NCBI GenBank assembly: GCA_964526785.1
Contig: CAZGMJ010000075.1
Span: forward strand, 1 to 24,599
DNA from: CAZGMJ01 sp964526785
GTDB taxonomy: Bacteria; Planctomycetota; Phycisphaerae; Sedimentisphaerales; Anaerobacaceae
Length of the DNA stretch: 24,599 bases
Direction of reading: 5' to 3'
Shown: in pieces, positions 7,048-13,802 of the stretch
Numbering within the stretch: position 1 is the first letter of the stretch
Layout: every line of letters starts with the position of its first letter
Program-made: the position numbers and the translations under genes
Notes under the pieces: model-generated
Database searches by the model: none
The model's input: the letters and a program-made list of their open reading frames with translations, nothing else
What the model was told of the DNA's origin: nothing

Positions 7048-7692
7048 CTACAGCGATCGTCGTCTTCTCAGCCAGCCGACCAGGCCTGCGCCGAGGCTGC
7101 CCAACAGAACGGCGCCGGGTGCGGGGATTGTTGCTGTCATATCTGTGACCAGCAGACCCATTGGACCGGGGTTTTTGCCGTCGGGGCGCGTCGGATCGCC
7201 ATTTCGGACTTTGAATTCGAGCGTGTTGAGGCCGACGTTGAAGCCGCTGGTGATCGCAAAGGCTTCGAGGCTTTGGAAGCCGTAGGTGCCGGGATCGCCG
7301 AATGCTCTGACGATGCCGGTGTCATTGCCGTTGAGCCAGATTTCGCCTGAGTTATCTGTTGCCCATTTTCCCGATACTTTGAGACCCGAAGTCGTTGCGG
7401 TGTTGAATGTTGTCTCGAATACATACCATCCGCCGGGATCGTCTGTGGTGTACGGAGTCGGGGCGATCCACTTGGCGTCGGCCGGCGGAGTAACCCAACT
7501 GCCGTGCGGCGCGATAGCGGTTGCCGTCGAAGGTTCCGAGGGTGCGGATTCCAATGAGTAATGTGGATCTGCTGCATTGTTCGCCAGAGGCACGCCGGAG
7601 GCGTTTACGCCGGTATTCCAGACGGTTGGGCCGGCCTGTACCAGCGGCGCCAAACTCAAAGCGATCAAGACTACGATAATTCGTTTCATCAT
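7048..7692 (-). CDS. Secreted PEP-CTERM-like protein, galactose-binding-like fold (paralogue of 1859-2476)
   Basis: A 214-residue exported protein. Two adjacent ATGs (7692, 7689) follow AAGGAG; the second has the better spacing, and the first is used here. The signal peptide is residues 1-20 (VQA/GPT). The domain contains DPGGWYVFETTFN, SGKWATDNSGEIWLNG, FAITSGFNVGLNTLEFKVRN and GLLVTDMTATIP. These align in order with the protein at 1859-2476, so the pair derives from a gene duplication within the array. The sequence suggests a jelly-roll domain in which a tryptophan and the D-N-S-G-E loop sit at the ligand end. The tail is PAPGA, LLGSLGAGLVGWL, RRRRSL, with AGA for the first arginine. The spacer to the upstream gene (7693-7748) resembles the one at 6395-6459. 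Confidence 0.92.
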   Translation of the reverse strand: MMKRIIVVLIALSLAPLVQAGPTVWNTGVNASGVPLANNAADPHYSLESAPSEPSTATAIAPHGSWVTPPADAKWIAPTPYTTDDPGGWYVFETTFNTATTSGLKVSGKWATDNSGEIWLNGNDTGIVRAFGDPGTYGFQSLEAFAITSGFNVGLNTLEFKVRNGDPTRPDGKNPGPMGLLVTDMTATIPAPGAVLLGSLGAGLVGWLRRRRSL

Positions 7693-7748
7693 TCACTCCT
7701 TCTGTATATTCTCTCTGCATGCACGAACACGCAGTACGTTAATCTACC

Positions 7749-8432
7749 CTATAGTGCCCTGCGTCTTCTCAGCCAGCCGACCAGGCCGACGCCGAGGCTG
7801 CCGAGCAGGACAGCACCCGGAGCGGGAATTGGTGTGCCGACTGTAAAGCCGTGCCAGTATTCGTACGGTGATGCAGTCCATTCAATGGACGAAACTGCAC
7901 CCTGAAACTGTATCACTCCATGCCATTCCGTGGCGGTGAGCACGTTACCTGTGATGTTGTACGTTCCGGCTACGCCCGTCTTGATATTCCAATAGCCGGT
8001 GCCATCGCTCAAATACGCTATTGGCTGATCGAAGCTGTACTGCACCGACTTGCCCGGAGCGCCCTGGCTGACAATTGCCATAACGGGATTTACCAACGGA
8101 CTTGAGAAAGAAATGCTGTGTGTTGATGCAGGCGTGTCTCCGGTCAACGTGATTATGTCGCTGGCCGGCGGCGCATTATCAACTGTTGCGCTGACGTAGG
8201 GGTCTGCGGGGGCCCAGTAATTAATACCGCCGCTTATCTGTGTGCTGTTGGCGATCTGTCCGAGATAGCTGACATTGACAATGGTGGAATCGGGCAGCGT
8301 AATTACGCCGGTAGCCGAATTTGCTGTTTTCGCCGTCCAATCCGTCCAGTAAGTAGGTGCGCCGCTGACAGACCCGCAAATGAGCAGCATTGTCAGCACA
8401 ATGGCAAGAATAGTCGCAGTCTTTTTCATCAT
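7749..8432 (-). CDS. Secreted PEP-CTERM-like protein of unknown function
   Basis: A 227-residue exported protein starting at ATG 8432 (or the adjacent ATG 8429), after GGAGG. The signal peptide is about residues 1-24 (VSG/APT). The middle has a strand pattern with SGGINYWAPADPY, PASDIITLTGD, HSISFSSPLVNPVMAIVSQG, VQYSFDQPIAYLSDGTGYW and a final WTASPYEYWHGFTVG just before the tail. The S-P-L-x-x-P-V-M-A-I-x-S-x-G segment recurs in secreted anchored proteins of unknown function. No catalytic or metal site is seen. The tail is PAPGA, LLGSLGVGLVGWL, RRRRAL, sharing the GVG form and the AGA arginine codon with the genes at 3576 and 8497. Confidence 0.9.
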   Translation of the reverse strand: MMKKTATILAIVLTMLLICGSVSGAPTYWTDWTAKTANSATGVITLPDSTIVNVSYLGQIANSTQISGGINYWAPADPYVSATVDNAPPASDIITLTGDTPASTHSISFSSPLVNPVMAIVSQGAPGKSVQYSFDQPIAYLSDGTGYWNIKTGVAGTYNITGNVLTATEWHGVIQFQGAVSSIEWTASPYEYWHGFTVGTPIPAPGAVLLGSLGVGLVGWLRRRRAL

Positions 8433-8496
8433 TCACTCCTCCTTTGTATTATCTTTTTTCTCTGGTTGCACGCGCGCCCAGAGCGTAGTCACTTGC

Positions 8497-9144
8497 TCAC
8501 AGTGCCCTGCGTCTTCTCAGCCAGCCGATCAGGCCGACGCCGAGACTGCCGAGCAGGACAGCGCCAGGAGCGGGGACAACAGTCATGCTGACGTTATCCA
8601 GCGCCGGGCCGTAGGGGCTGTTGGTTGTGGTGGACATGAATCGCAGAGTTGTGCTGGCCGAATCAGCGGTGAATCTCCACTGTTGTTGCTGCCAGCCCAT
8701 ATTGGACTTCGTCGTGTTACTCGCGTCGAAACTGAACGATTTCGACATCGTGCCGACGCCGACGGCCGAAACTTCCAACGTCTTGATGTCGGGCTGGCCA
8801 TCGGGGTTTCCGGCCATATCGAATGTAACCAGATAGCTTGTCCCAATGACTGTGGGAATGCCCGTCTGTTCGACGCCGCCCGGTCCGGGATTGCCGTTGA
8901 GGTCCAGGCTTCGCCGGCCGTCAGAAGCAGTCCAGTAACCGCCTATATAATCGACTGCAAGGGTGACACCGCCAATGACAGTCCAGTCTGTGATGGCAGT
9001 CGAACCGTCATTGAGAGTAATGAAAGAACCGCCCGGATCCGTGCCGAGTTCGAAACTTCCGTTCTGTGTGATATTGGCCCCGGCGCCAGAGGTTGCCACC
9101 AGCACCGCCAGTATCGCACACAGCAAGGTACATGTCTTTCTCAT
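8497..9144 (-). CDS. Secreted PEP-CTERM-like protein, choice-of-anchor C type domain
   Basis: A 215-residue exported protein and the first gene behind the array promoter. The start is ATG 9144 (MRKTCTLL), seven bases after GGAGGA; the longer reading to 9192 crosses the ribosome site. The signal peptide is residues 1-23 (AGA/NIT). The domain begins with NGSFELG, followed by ITDWTVIGG, YIGGYWTASDGRRSLDLNG, GGVEQT, YLVTFDMAGNPDG, and ends DNVSM. This is the signature order of the choice-of-anchor C / DUF642-like galactose-binding fold, which in known proteins is paired with different C-terminal anchors. The tail is PAPGA, LLGSLGVGLIGWL, RRRRAL. The 5' leader of about 150 bases contains the decayed tail at 9212-9265. 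Confidence 0.93.
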   Translation of the reverse strand: MRKTCTLLCAILAVLVATSGAGANITQNGSFELGTDPGGSFITLNDGSTAITDWTVIGGVTLAVDYIGGYWTASDGRRSLDLNGNPGPGGVEQTGIPTVIGTSYLVTFDMAGNPDGQPDIKTLEVSAVGVGTMSKSFSFDASNTTKSNMGWQQQQWRFTADSASTTLRFMSTTTNSPYGPALDNVSMTVVPAPGAVLLGSLGVGLIGWLRRRRAL

Positions 9145-9211
9145 TTCCCATTCCTCCTGTATATTGTCATTGTCTCTGTGTGCATGCGGCACGCCAGAGC
9201 GTAGCTGTTCG

Positions 9212-9265
9212 CAAAGTCCTGCCTGTCTTCAACCGAGCGGCCAGACCTGCGCCGAGTTCGACGAG
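9212..9265 (-). pseudogene. Decayed C-terminal sorting-tail remnant in the array leader
   Basis: On the minus strand this stretch reads LVELGAGLAARLKTGRTL. It aligns without gaps to the family tail from LGSLGAG to RRRRSL with nine of eighteen residues identical. The 16 bases 9241-9256 are identical to intact copies. The stop codon is lost (CGA in its place), the tryptophan is replaced by arginine, and the frame has no start: a TAA occurs at 9304-9302, about a dozen codons upstream. It is the thirteenth tail copy, left after loss of the body of a gene or after an incomplete duplication. Confidence 0.7.
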
Positions 9266-9298
9266 GTTTAGCCTTTTTCTATGTTTAGCAACTTGTCT

Positions 9299-9328
9299 AT
9301 TTTACCGGACAAGGGTGGCCATTGTCAA
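9299..9328 (-). promoter_or_regulatory. Main promoter of the sorting-tail array
   Basis: On the minus strand a perfect TTGACA (9328-9323), an 18-base spacer and TAAAAT (9304-9299, five of six to TATAAT) form a strong sigma-70-type promoter. Transcription would start near 9292, giving a leader of about 150 bases before ATG 9144. The same -35 and spacer length occur in the internal promoter at 2646-2675. Confidence 0.7.
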
Positions 9329-9572
9329 GATGGGGCACATTAGGAAACCATTAAAATTCGGTGGTCAGAACCGGACGTGGCTCAAGAGAAGTATCCCCCT
9401 GTGGTTAGATGCACGTTTACGCCCCGAAAAAGGGGGTGAGCGTAGCGCCAATCGAAGAATTTGCCCGAAATGGCCAGCGGAATTCTCCGTTAATTGGAAA
9501 AATCTGCATGGAAGAAGGGCCATATTTACGTAGTTCCACGTAGTCTTTCCGTGGTGATCCTGGGGATTTGTG
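9329..9572. other. Divergent intergenic region between the array and the ferritin-like gene
   Basis: About 245 bases separate the -35 boxes of the two divergent promoters. I see no gene. Noted elements are a short inverted repeat CCACG-N9-CGTGG at 9532-9550, just upstream of the plus-strand promoter, and a weak CCCC/GGGG hairpin near 9421-9436 without a T-run. Neither has a known binding protein. Confidence 0.5.
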
Positions 9573-9601
9573 TTGAACGGTGCGGTTTGTGGCCCTATAA
9601 T
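9573..9601 (+). promoter_or_regulatory. Sigma-70-like promoter of the ferritin-like gene
   Basis: TTGAAC (9573-9578, four of six), a 17-base spacer and a perfect TATAAT (9596-9601) lie just ahead of the ferritin-like gene. Transcription would start near 9608, about 34 bases before ATG 9642. This placement rules out the longer reading of the gene that begins at 9570. Confidence 0.7.
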
Positions 9602-9641
9602 CATCGCAGTACGGATTTATGTCGAATGCAGGGATATAGCC

Positions 9642-10100
9642 ATGACAGGCTTGGAGACAGTTGCTGACGCGATTCGGGTGGCCATCATTCGGGAAGGATA
9701 CGCCTGCGAGTTGTACAAGCAACTGCGTCTGAATACGGATGAGCCCGAGTTGCAGGATCTCTTCGGCGATCTGGCCCAGCAGGAGCTCGAGCACAAGCGC
9801 AAGCTGGAGTTCGAGTTGATCAAGCAGGGCAACGTCAACAAGCCTATCGATACCAGCATCTCTCTGGATGCCATGGAGTATCTGGAGGAATTGCCCTCGC
9901 CGGAGGGCATGGACCACCAAGAAGTCATGTTGTTCGGCATTGCCAAGGAGCGGACTTCTTTTCAATTCTACACACTTCTGGCCGGCACGATTACCGACCG
10001 CGAATTGCAGAATGTTCTGCTGGCGCTGGCCGAGGAAGAGGCAAAGCATATCCAGCGATTCGAGACGGCGTACGAGCAGAGCATTTCGAACCAGGATTGA
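9642..10100 (+). CDS. Ferritin-like / rubrerythrin-type di-iron protein
   Basis: A 152-residue cytoplasmic four-helix protein. ATG 9642 follows an AGGGA about eight bases upstream and lies inside the transcript predicted from 9573-9601. The di-iron ligand pattern of the ferritin-like superfamily is complete: E18 in helix 1, E48-x-x-H51 in helix 2, E103 in helix 3 and E133-x-x-H136 in helix 4. There is no C-terminal rubredoxin (CxxC) domain, so it is an erythrin-type protein of the COG1633 kind. Relatives are linked to iron handling or peroxide and oxygen protection; the exact substrate is unknown. It precedes the gsp operon by 467 bases on the same strand. It is probably a separate gene, since the spacing is large. 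Confidence 0.9.
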   Translation: MTGLETVADAIRVAIIREGYACELYKQLRLNTDEPELQDLFGDLAQQELEHKRKLEFELIKQGNVNKPIDTSISLDAMEYLEELPSPEGMDHQEVMLFGIAKERTSFQFYTLLAGTITDRELQNVLLALAEEEAKHIQRFETAYEQSISNQD

Positions 10101-10567
10101 GGGTGCTCACCCCACAGCAGCGATTTGCCGGTGCGGATGTAGGTTTGCGCACGGCGTCCGCAGTCTGAGCGGCGGGTTGAGCCGGCGGGTCTGTGTCGCG
10201 TCCTATCACTCTCGATTTGCGGGCGGTTATGGTGCAGGCGGAACCTCATGCAGGCCTCTCTCGGCGCCGGAATCGCCACAAGTCGAGGTCGGAATTGACC
10301 GACTTAGTAGTTGTTTCGACATAGAGCAGGCACCGGCGTAGACCGGCAATCAAGGCAGGGATTATCGGCGTATCGTCGAAAAGAGGGAACCTTTGGCTGC
10401 GTTCTATGTCTGATAAGTAGCGGGCACAGGAGGCCGGCACGGTTACACCGCCGAATGGATGCACGGGTGAAGGCCCAGGCAAGGCGCTGCGACGGTCTGC
10501 ATGGACTGTTGTTTTCGGCTCTGCGCGTGGGGTTACTATGGTTTATCGGATTTTGGGGTGACTCGTA
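10101..10567 (+). other. Intergenic region upstream of gspD
   Basis: These 467 bases contain no gene that I can support. An 85-codon frame (TTG 10311 to TAA 10568) overlaps the gspD start by one base and ends in a hydrophobic stretch, but it has no ribosome site. A TTGACC at 10295-10300 lacks a convincing -10 at the right distance. A short GGGT/ACCC repeat just after 10100 lacks a T-run. The gspD promoter is expected here but could not be located. Confidence 0.5.
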
Positions 10568-13500
10568 ATGACGGGACAGCGATATTTTCGCGCGGGTAAA
10601 GGCGGGCTCACTGTACTGTTGGCGGCGGTTGTGTTGTTGATGCACGGCCCCCTTCTTGCAGCTCAGGATGCATCGGGTGATTCGTTGTACACGATCTTCG
10701 CACTGAAGCACATAACGCCGAAACAGGGAAAGCTGTATTTGGCGGAAGCCGGCATCGAGAACGTTTCCAATCTTGCGGGGACGCCGGCTTTGCTTGTAAC
10801 GGCTAATCCTGCCGGTCTGGCCAGTGCCAGGGCGATTCTGGATGTTGTCGATTCCACCAGGCCTTATGTAGTTAAGACGGTCCTGACCGGTGAAGAGTTA
10901 CAATTTGCGCCCGATGCGGCACAGATTGACGCGCGTGTAACAGGCATATCGGTGGGCGGCTTTGACAGTCTGCCCGACCCCAATGCCCCGGCCCGAGCGC
11001 TGGTGGGCGTGCGAGAGAATGCTATGGTGGTTGCGGCGCCGACGAACAAATTCGGCGATATCGTGAAGGTAATCGAATTGCTGCGAACGACTGCTGCTGC
11101 GAACGAGCAGAAGACAGATACTGACAAGGCCCCCGAGCCAGTGGAGCCAAAGGTCGCGCCGAAACCGGATGCACCGAAGATAGAGGTGATCGACGTTCGT
11201 GATGTTCCGGACGTGAATGAGCCGAACGAACCGAAGGAGCCCGAAGGCGTAGATGACAGTGTGAAGCCGGAAAAACGGTCTATGTACGAACCTCCCGAGG
11301 TCAAGGGCGCGAATGCGGAATTGTCGCTGGTTCTTCCCGAGCAGATACAGATCATCAATCTGATCGATCTGGTCGGCAAGCATTTGAAGCTGGACTTCAT
11401 TTACGATCCGCAACAGATTCAGGGGGAGGTAACGCTCAAGCTCAACGGTGAGTTGAGCGGGCCGTTGAAGGTCAAGGACCTCTATCCGCTGCTGGAGCAG
11501 GTGCTGAAATTCAAGCAGTTCGCGATGACGCGCCACGGCAGCGTTGTCATTATTGTTCCGGTCGGCGAGGTATTGGACTACGACCCGGTGCTGGTAGAGG
11601 CCGACAAGGACAAGGAAGTAGCGCACGGCGATGTGCTGGTTACGCGGATGTTCACGCTGGAGCACATCACGACCGAGAGCGCCGAGAACCTGTTGACCGG
11701 TCTCAAGCTGGGGGCTACTCCCATCGCGACGATCGCCGATGCCCGGATGCTGATTATCACCGACTATGCGTATCGCATGCCCCGGATTGAGAAGGTCATC
11801 AGTCTGATAGACAAGCCGGGCAAGCCCAAGGTCTTCCGGTACCGTCAGTTGAAGTACACGATGGCGCCGTCCTTGGCGCAGAAGGTGCAGGCGCTGGCCG
11901 AACAGTTGGAGTCCGTGCCGATTACCGTCGGGGCCCTGCCGTCGACGCCGTCGGCTCCGTCGCCGAGACAACCCAATGAAAGCGCGGCTGCATACGCTGC
12001 GAGGATGCGCCGCGAGGCGGCGGCTCGAGCAGCCGCTAACAGGTCGGGGGGCGGAGGGGCCGCCGCACAGCAGACTTCAACCGAGCCGGCGGTTTATCTC
12101 GACGCCGATGAACGAACGAATCGTATACTGATGATCGGGCTGCCCGAACAGCTCGAGATCGTTGGGGAACTGATCGAAGCACTGGATGTGGCGCAGCAGG
12201 ACCTGCGCACCTTGAAGCTCTACAAGATCGAGAACGTGGATGCCGAGGATGCCAGGAACAAGCTGGCGGAGTTAGAGGTAGTCAGCGGCGGGACGACAAG
12301 CGACTCGCGACGATCCGGCCGAATCACGGGCAATCAGAACACGGCGGCAGCCAAAGCCGCGGCGGCAGCGCGCGGGGCAGACTCCACTCCATCGCCCTTG
12401 ATGGATACCGGACCCGATGGCACTCCGTTGGTTGGCGAGCCCCAGGTGGTCGTAATCGAGGCGACCAATTCACTGCTGGTCAACGCGACCACCGAGCAGC
12501 ATACGCTGATTGAGAATATCCTGGGCTATGTGGACAGCACTACGCAAGACGACGCGATGCCGTATGTCATCTATCCGCTGGAAAACCAGGAGCCGGACGA
12601 ACTGGCCGGTGTGCTCGAGAAACTCATTCAGGAGACGATCAAGGATCAGGAGGGCAAGGTCGAGCAGGTCGTAAAGAAGACGGATGAGGAGATCGTGATC
12701 GTACCGGATCCCAAATCGTTCTCGATCATCGTGTATGCGAGCAAGAAGAACCAGGAGTGGATTGACAAGCTCATCAAGACGCTGGACAAACCCCGCCCGC
12801 AGGTTCTGATCGATGTAACGCTCGTGGAAGTGTCGAAGTCGGAGAAGTTCGAGTATGACCTGAATCTCATCGAGAGCTTCCCGGATCTGGTTCAGACGTC
12901 GGGGTTGACCGGAGGTCTTGTCGAGGGTGTTGCTGCGCAGGACGTAGTCTCACAGCTGTTGTCGAGCGATCGAGACCGTTATGTGGATCTACAGTCCAAC
13001 AAGGGGCGTTTCACGGGCTTTTACGCGGACCGCCACGTTAACGCTTTGTTGACGCTCATGCAGGAGAAGAACTACGGTCGCGTGCTGGCCAAGCCGAAGA
13101 TTCTCGTTAACGACAACGAAGAGGGGACGATCAGCACAACGGATACAACGTACGTTACCAAGAAATCGACGGTGCCGCTGAGTTCCACGGGCACGGCGGG
13201 CCAGCCGGTGACGCCGGTTGAGACGTCTATAGACTACGAGGGTTACGATGCGGGCATTCAGATGACCATCCAGCCTCACATCAGCGACGGTCAGTTGCTT
13301 CGCATGAAGATCACGCTCAACAGGACCGATTTCGGAACCATCACCGGCGAGAAGCCGCCGGACACGACGGGCAGCGATCTCGAGACGACAGTAACTGTTC
13401 CGGACGGCAGCACGATTATTCTCGGTGGAATGATCAAGCTCAATCAGAGCAAGGGCGGAACGAAGGTGCCGCTTCTCGGTGATCTCCCGCTGGTCGGCAC

Positions 13501-13735
13501 GCTGTTTCGCAGTGTGAGCAACAGCGATCTGCAGCGGAAACTCTACGTATTCGTCAAGGCCGAGATCATCCGGCCGGCGCGGGATTATGCAGAAGGAATG
13601 CCCGACCTGCAGAGAATATCCGAGCGGAACCAGGTCGCCTTTGAGACGTTCGAAGAGCGATTCCAGAAATACTCCAACATACCCGGCATCAAGCCCGAGC
13701 CGGTCGATCCACTGAAGGTGCTGGACGCGCAGTAG
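10568..13735 (+). CDS. gspD: Type II secretion outer-membrane secretin GspD, extended form
   Basis: A 1055-residue secretin that would form the outer-membrane channel of the type II secretion system. The signal peptide is about residues 1-32. The N-terminal part has a secretin-N-like module at about 40-101, then a Pro/Glu-rich linker (about 180-245), an STN/N0-like module at 249-332, further N-type modules near 356-417, 545-655 and 665-742 separated by Ala/Gly-rich linkers, and the secretin beta-barrel domain from about 746. The barrel includes the hallmark VPLLGDLPLVGTLFRS at 967-982. Typical GspD proteins are around 650-700 residues; this one gains an extra module and long linkers. ATG 10568 follows GGGGTGA. 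It is the first gene of the operon, 67 bases before gspE. No S-domain or lipid anchor is recognised. Confidence 0.95.
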   Translation: MTGQRYFRAGKGGLTVLLAAVVLLMHGPLLAAQDASGDSLYTIFALKHITPKQGKLYLAEAGIENVSNLAGTPALLVTANPAGLASARAILDVVDSTRPYVVKTVLTGEELQFAPDAAQIDARVTGISVGGFDSLPDPNAPARALVGVRENAMVVAAPTNKFGDIVKVIELLRTTAAANEQKTDTDKAPEPVEPKVAPKPDAPKIEVIDVRDVPDVNEPNEPKEPEGVDDSVKPEKRSMYEPPEVKGANAELSLVLPEQIQIINLIDLVGKHLKLDFIYDPQQIQGEVTLKLNGELSGPLKVKDLYPLLEQVLKFKQFAMTRHGSVVIIVPVGEVLDYDPVLVEADKDKEVAHGDVLVTRMFTLEHITTESAENLLTGLKLGATPIATIADARMLIITDYAYRMPRIEKVISLIDKPGKPKVFRYRQLKYTMAPSLAQKVQALAEQLESVPITVGALPSTPSAPSPRQPNESAAAYAARMRREAAARAAANRSGGGGAAAQQTSTEPAVYLDADERTNRILMIGLPEQLEIVGELIEALDVAQQDLRTLKLYKIENVDAEDARNKLAELEVVSGGTTSDSRRSGRITGNQNTAAAKAAAAARGADSTPSPLMDTGPDGTPLVGEPQVVVIEATNSLLVNATTEQHTLIENILGYVDSTTQDDAMPYVIYPLENQEPDELAGVLEKLIQETIKDQEGKVEQVVKKTDEEIVIVPDPKSFSIIVYASKKNQEWIDKLIKTLDKPRPQVLIDVTLVEVSKSEKFEYDLNLIESFPDLVQTSGLTGGLVEGVAAQDVVSQLLSSDRDRYVDLQSNKGRFTGFYADRHVNALLTLMQEKNYGRVLAKPKILVNDNEEGTISTTDTTYVTKKSTVPLSSTGTAGQPVTPVETSIDYEGYDAGIQMTIQPHISDGQLLRMKITLNRTDFGTITGEKPPDTTGSDLETTVTVPDGSTIILGGMIKLNQSKGGTKVPLLGDLPLVGTLFRSVSNSDLQRKLYVFVKAEIIRPARDYAEGMPDLQRISERNQVAFETFEERFQKYSNIPGIKPEPVDPLKVLDAQ

Positions 13736-13802
13736 ACCGTATGATGAAATACACGTTTTGCGAAGGGCAACGACGAACGATTAGACATCAGTGATGGAAT
13801 AG

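Larger units (their letters stand above)
182..8577 (-). repeat. Twelve dispersed copies of an 81-base sorting-tail coding repeat
   Basis: The last 26 codons plus stop of each array gene form a repeat. Copies are at 182-262, 1120-1200, 1859-1939, 2891-2971, 3576-3656, 4322-4402, 5087-5167, 5858-5938, 6460-6540, 7048-7128, 7749-7829 and 8497-8577. Synonymous positions are also shared, for example CTG CGA AGA CGC for L-R-R-R. A subgroup (3576, 7048, 7749, 8497) has CTG AGA AGA CGC, and three of those four carry GVG instead of GAG. The encoded tail is PAPGA, a 13-residue hydrophobic glycine-rich segment, and [KR]-rich -[SAT]L. The functional model, from PEP-CTERM/exosortase biology, is transient membrane anchoring followed by cleavage near the PAPGA motif. 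Confidence 0.9.

Noticed and set aside
182..8577. Array repeats as a CRISPR or integron attC array
   Set aside because: The repeats are coding, about 700 bases apart, lie at gene 3' ends in frame, and no cas or integrase gene is present in the window.
10101..10114. GGGT/ACCC repeat after the ferritin-like gene as a terminator
   Set aside because: The stem is only four pairs and no T-run follows.
10295..10320. TTGACC followed by GACATA as the gspD promoter
   Set aside because: The -10 matches only two of six bases and would leave a leader of about 240 bases; too weak to list.
10311..10568. 85-codon plus-strand frame ending in a hydrophobic stretch and overlapping the gspD start by one base
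   Set aside because: It starts at TTG without a ribosome site, has arginine-rich low-complexity sequence and no recognisable motif; the one-base overlap may be chance.
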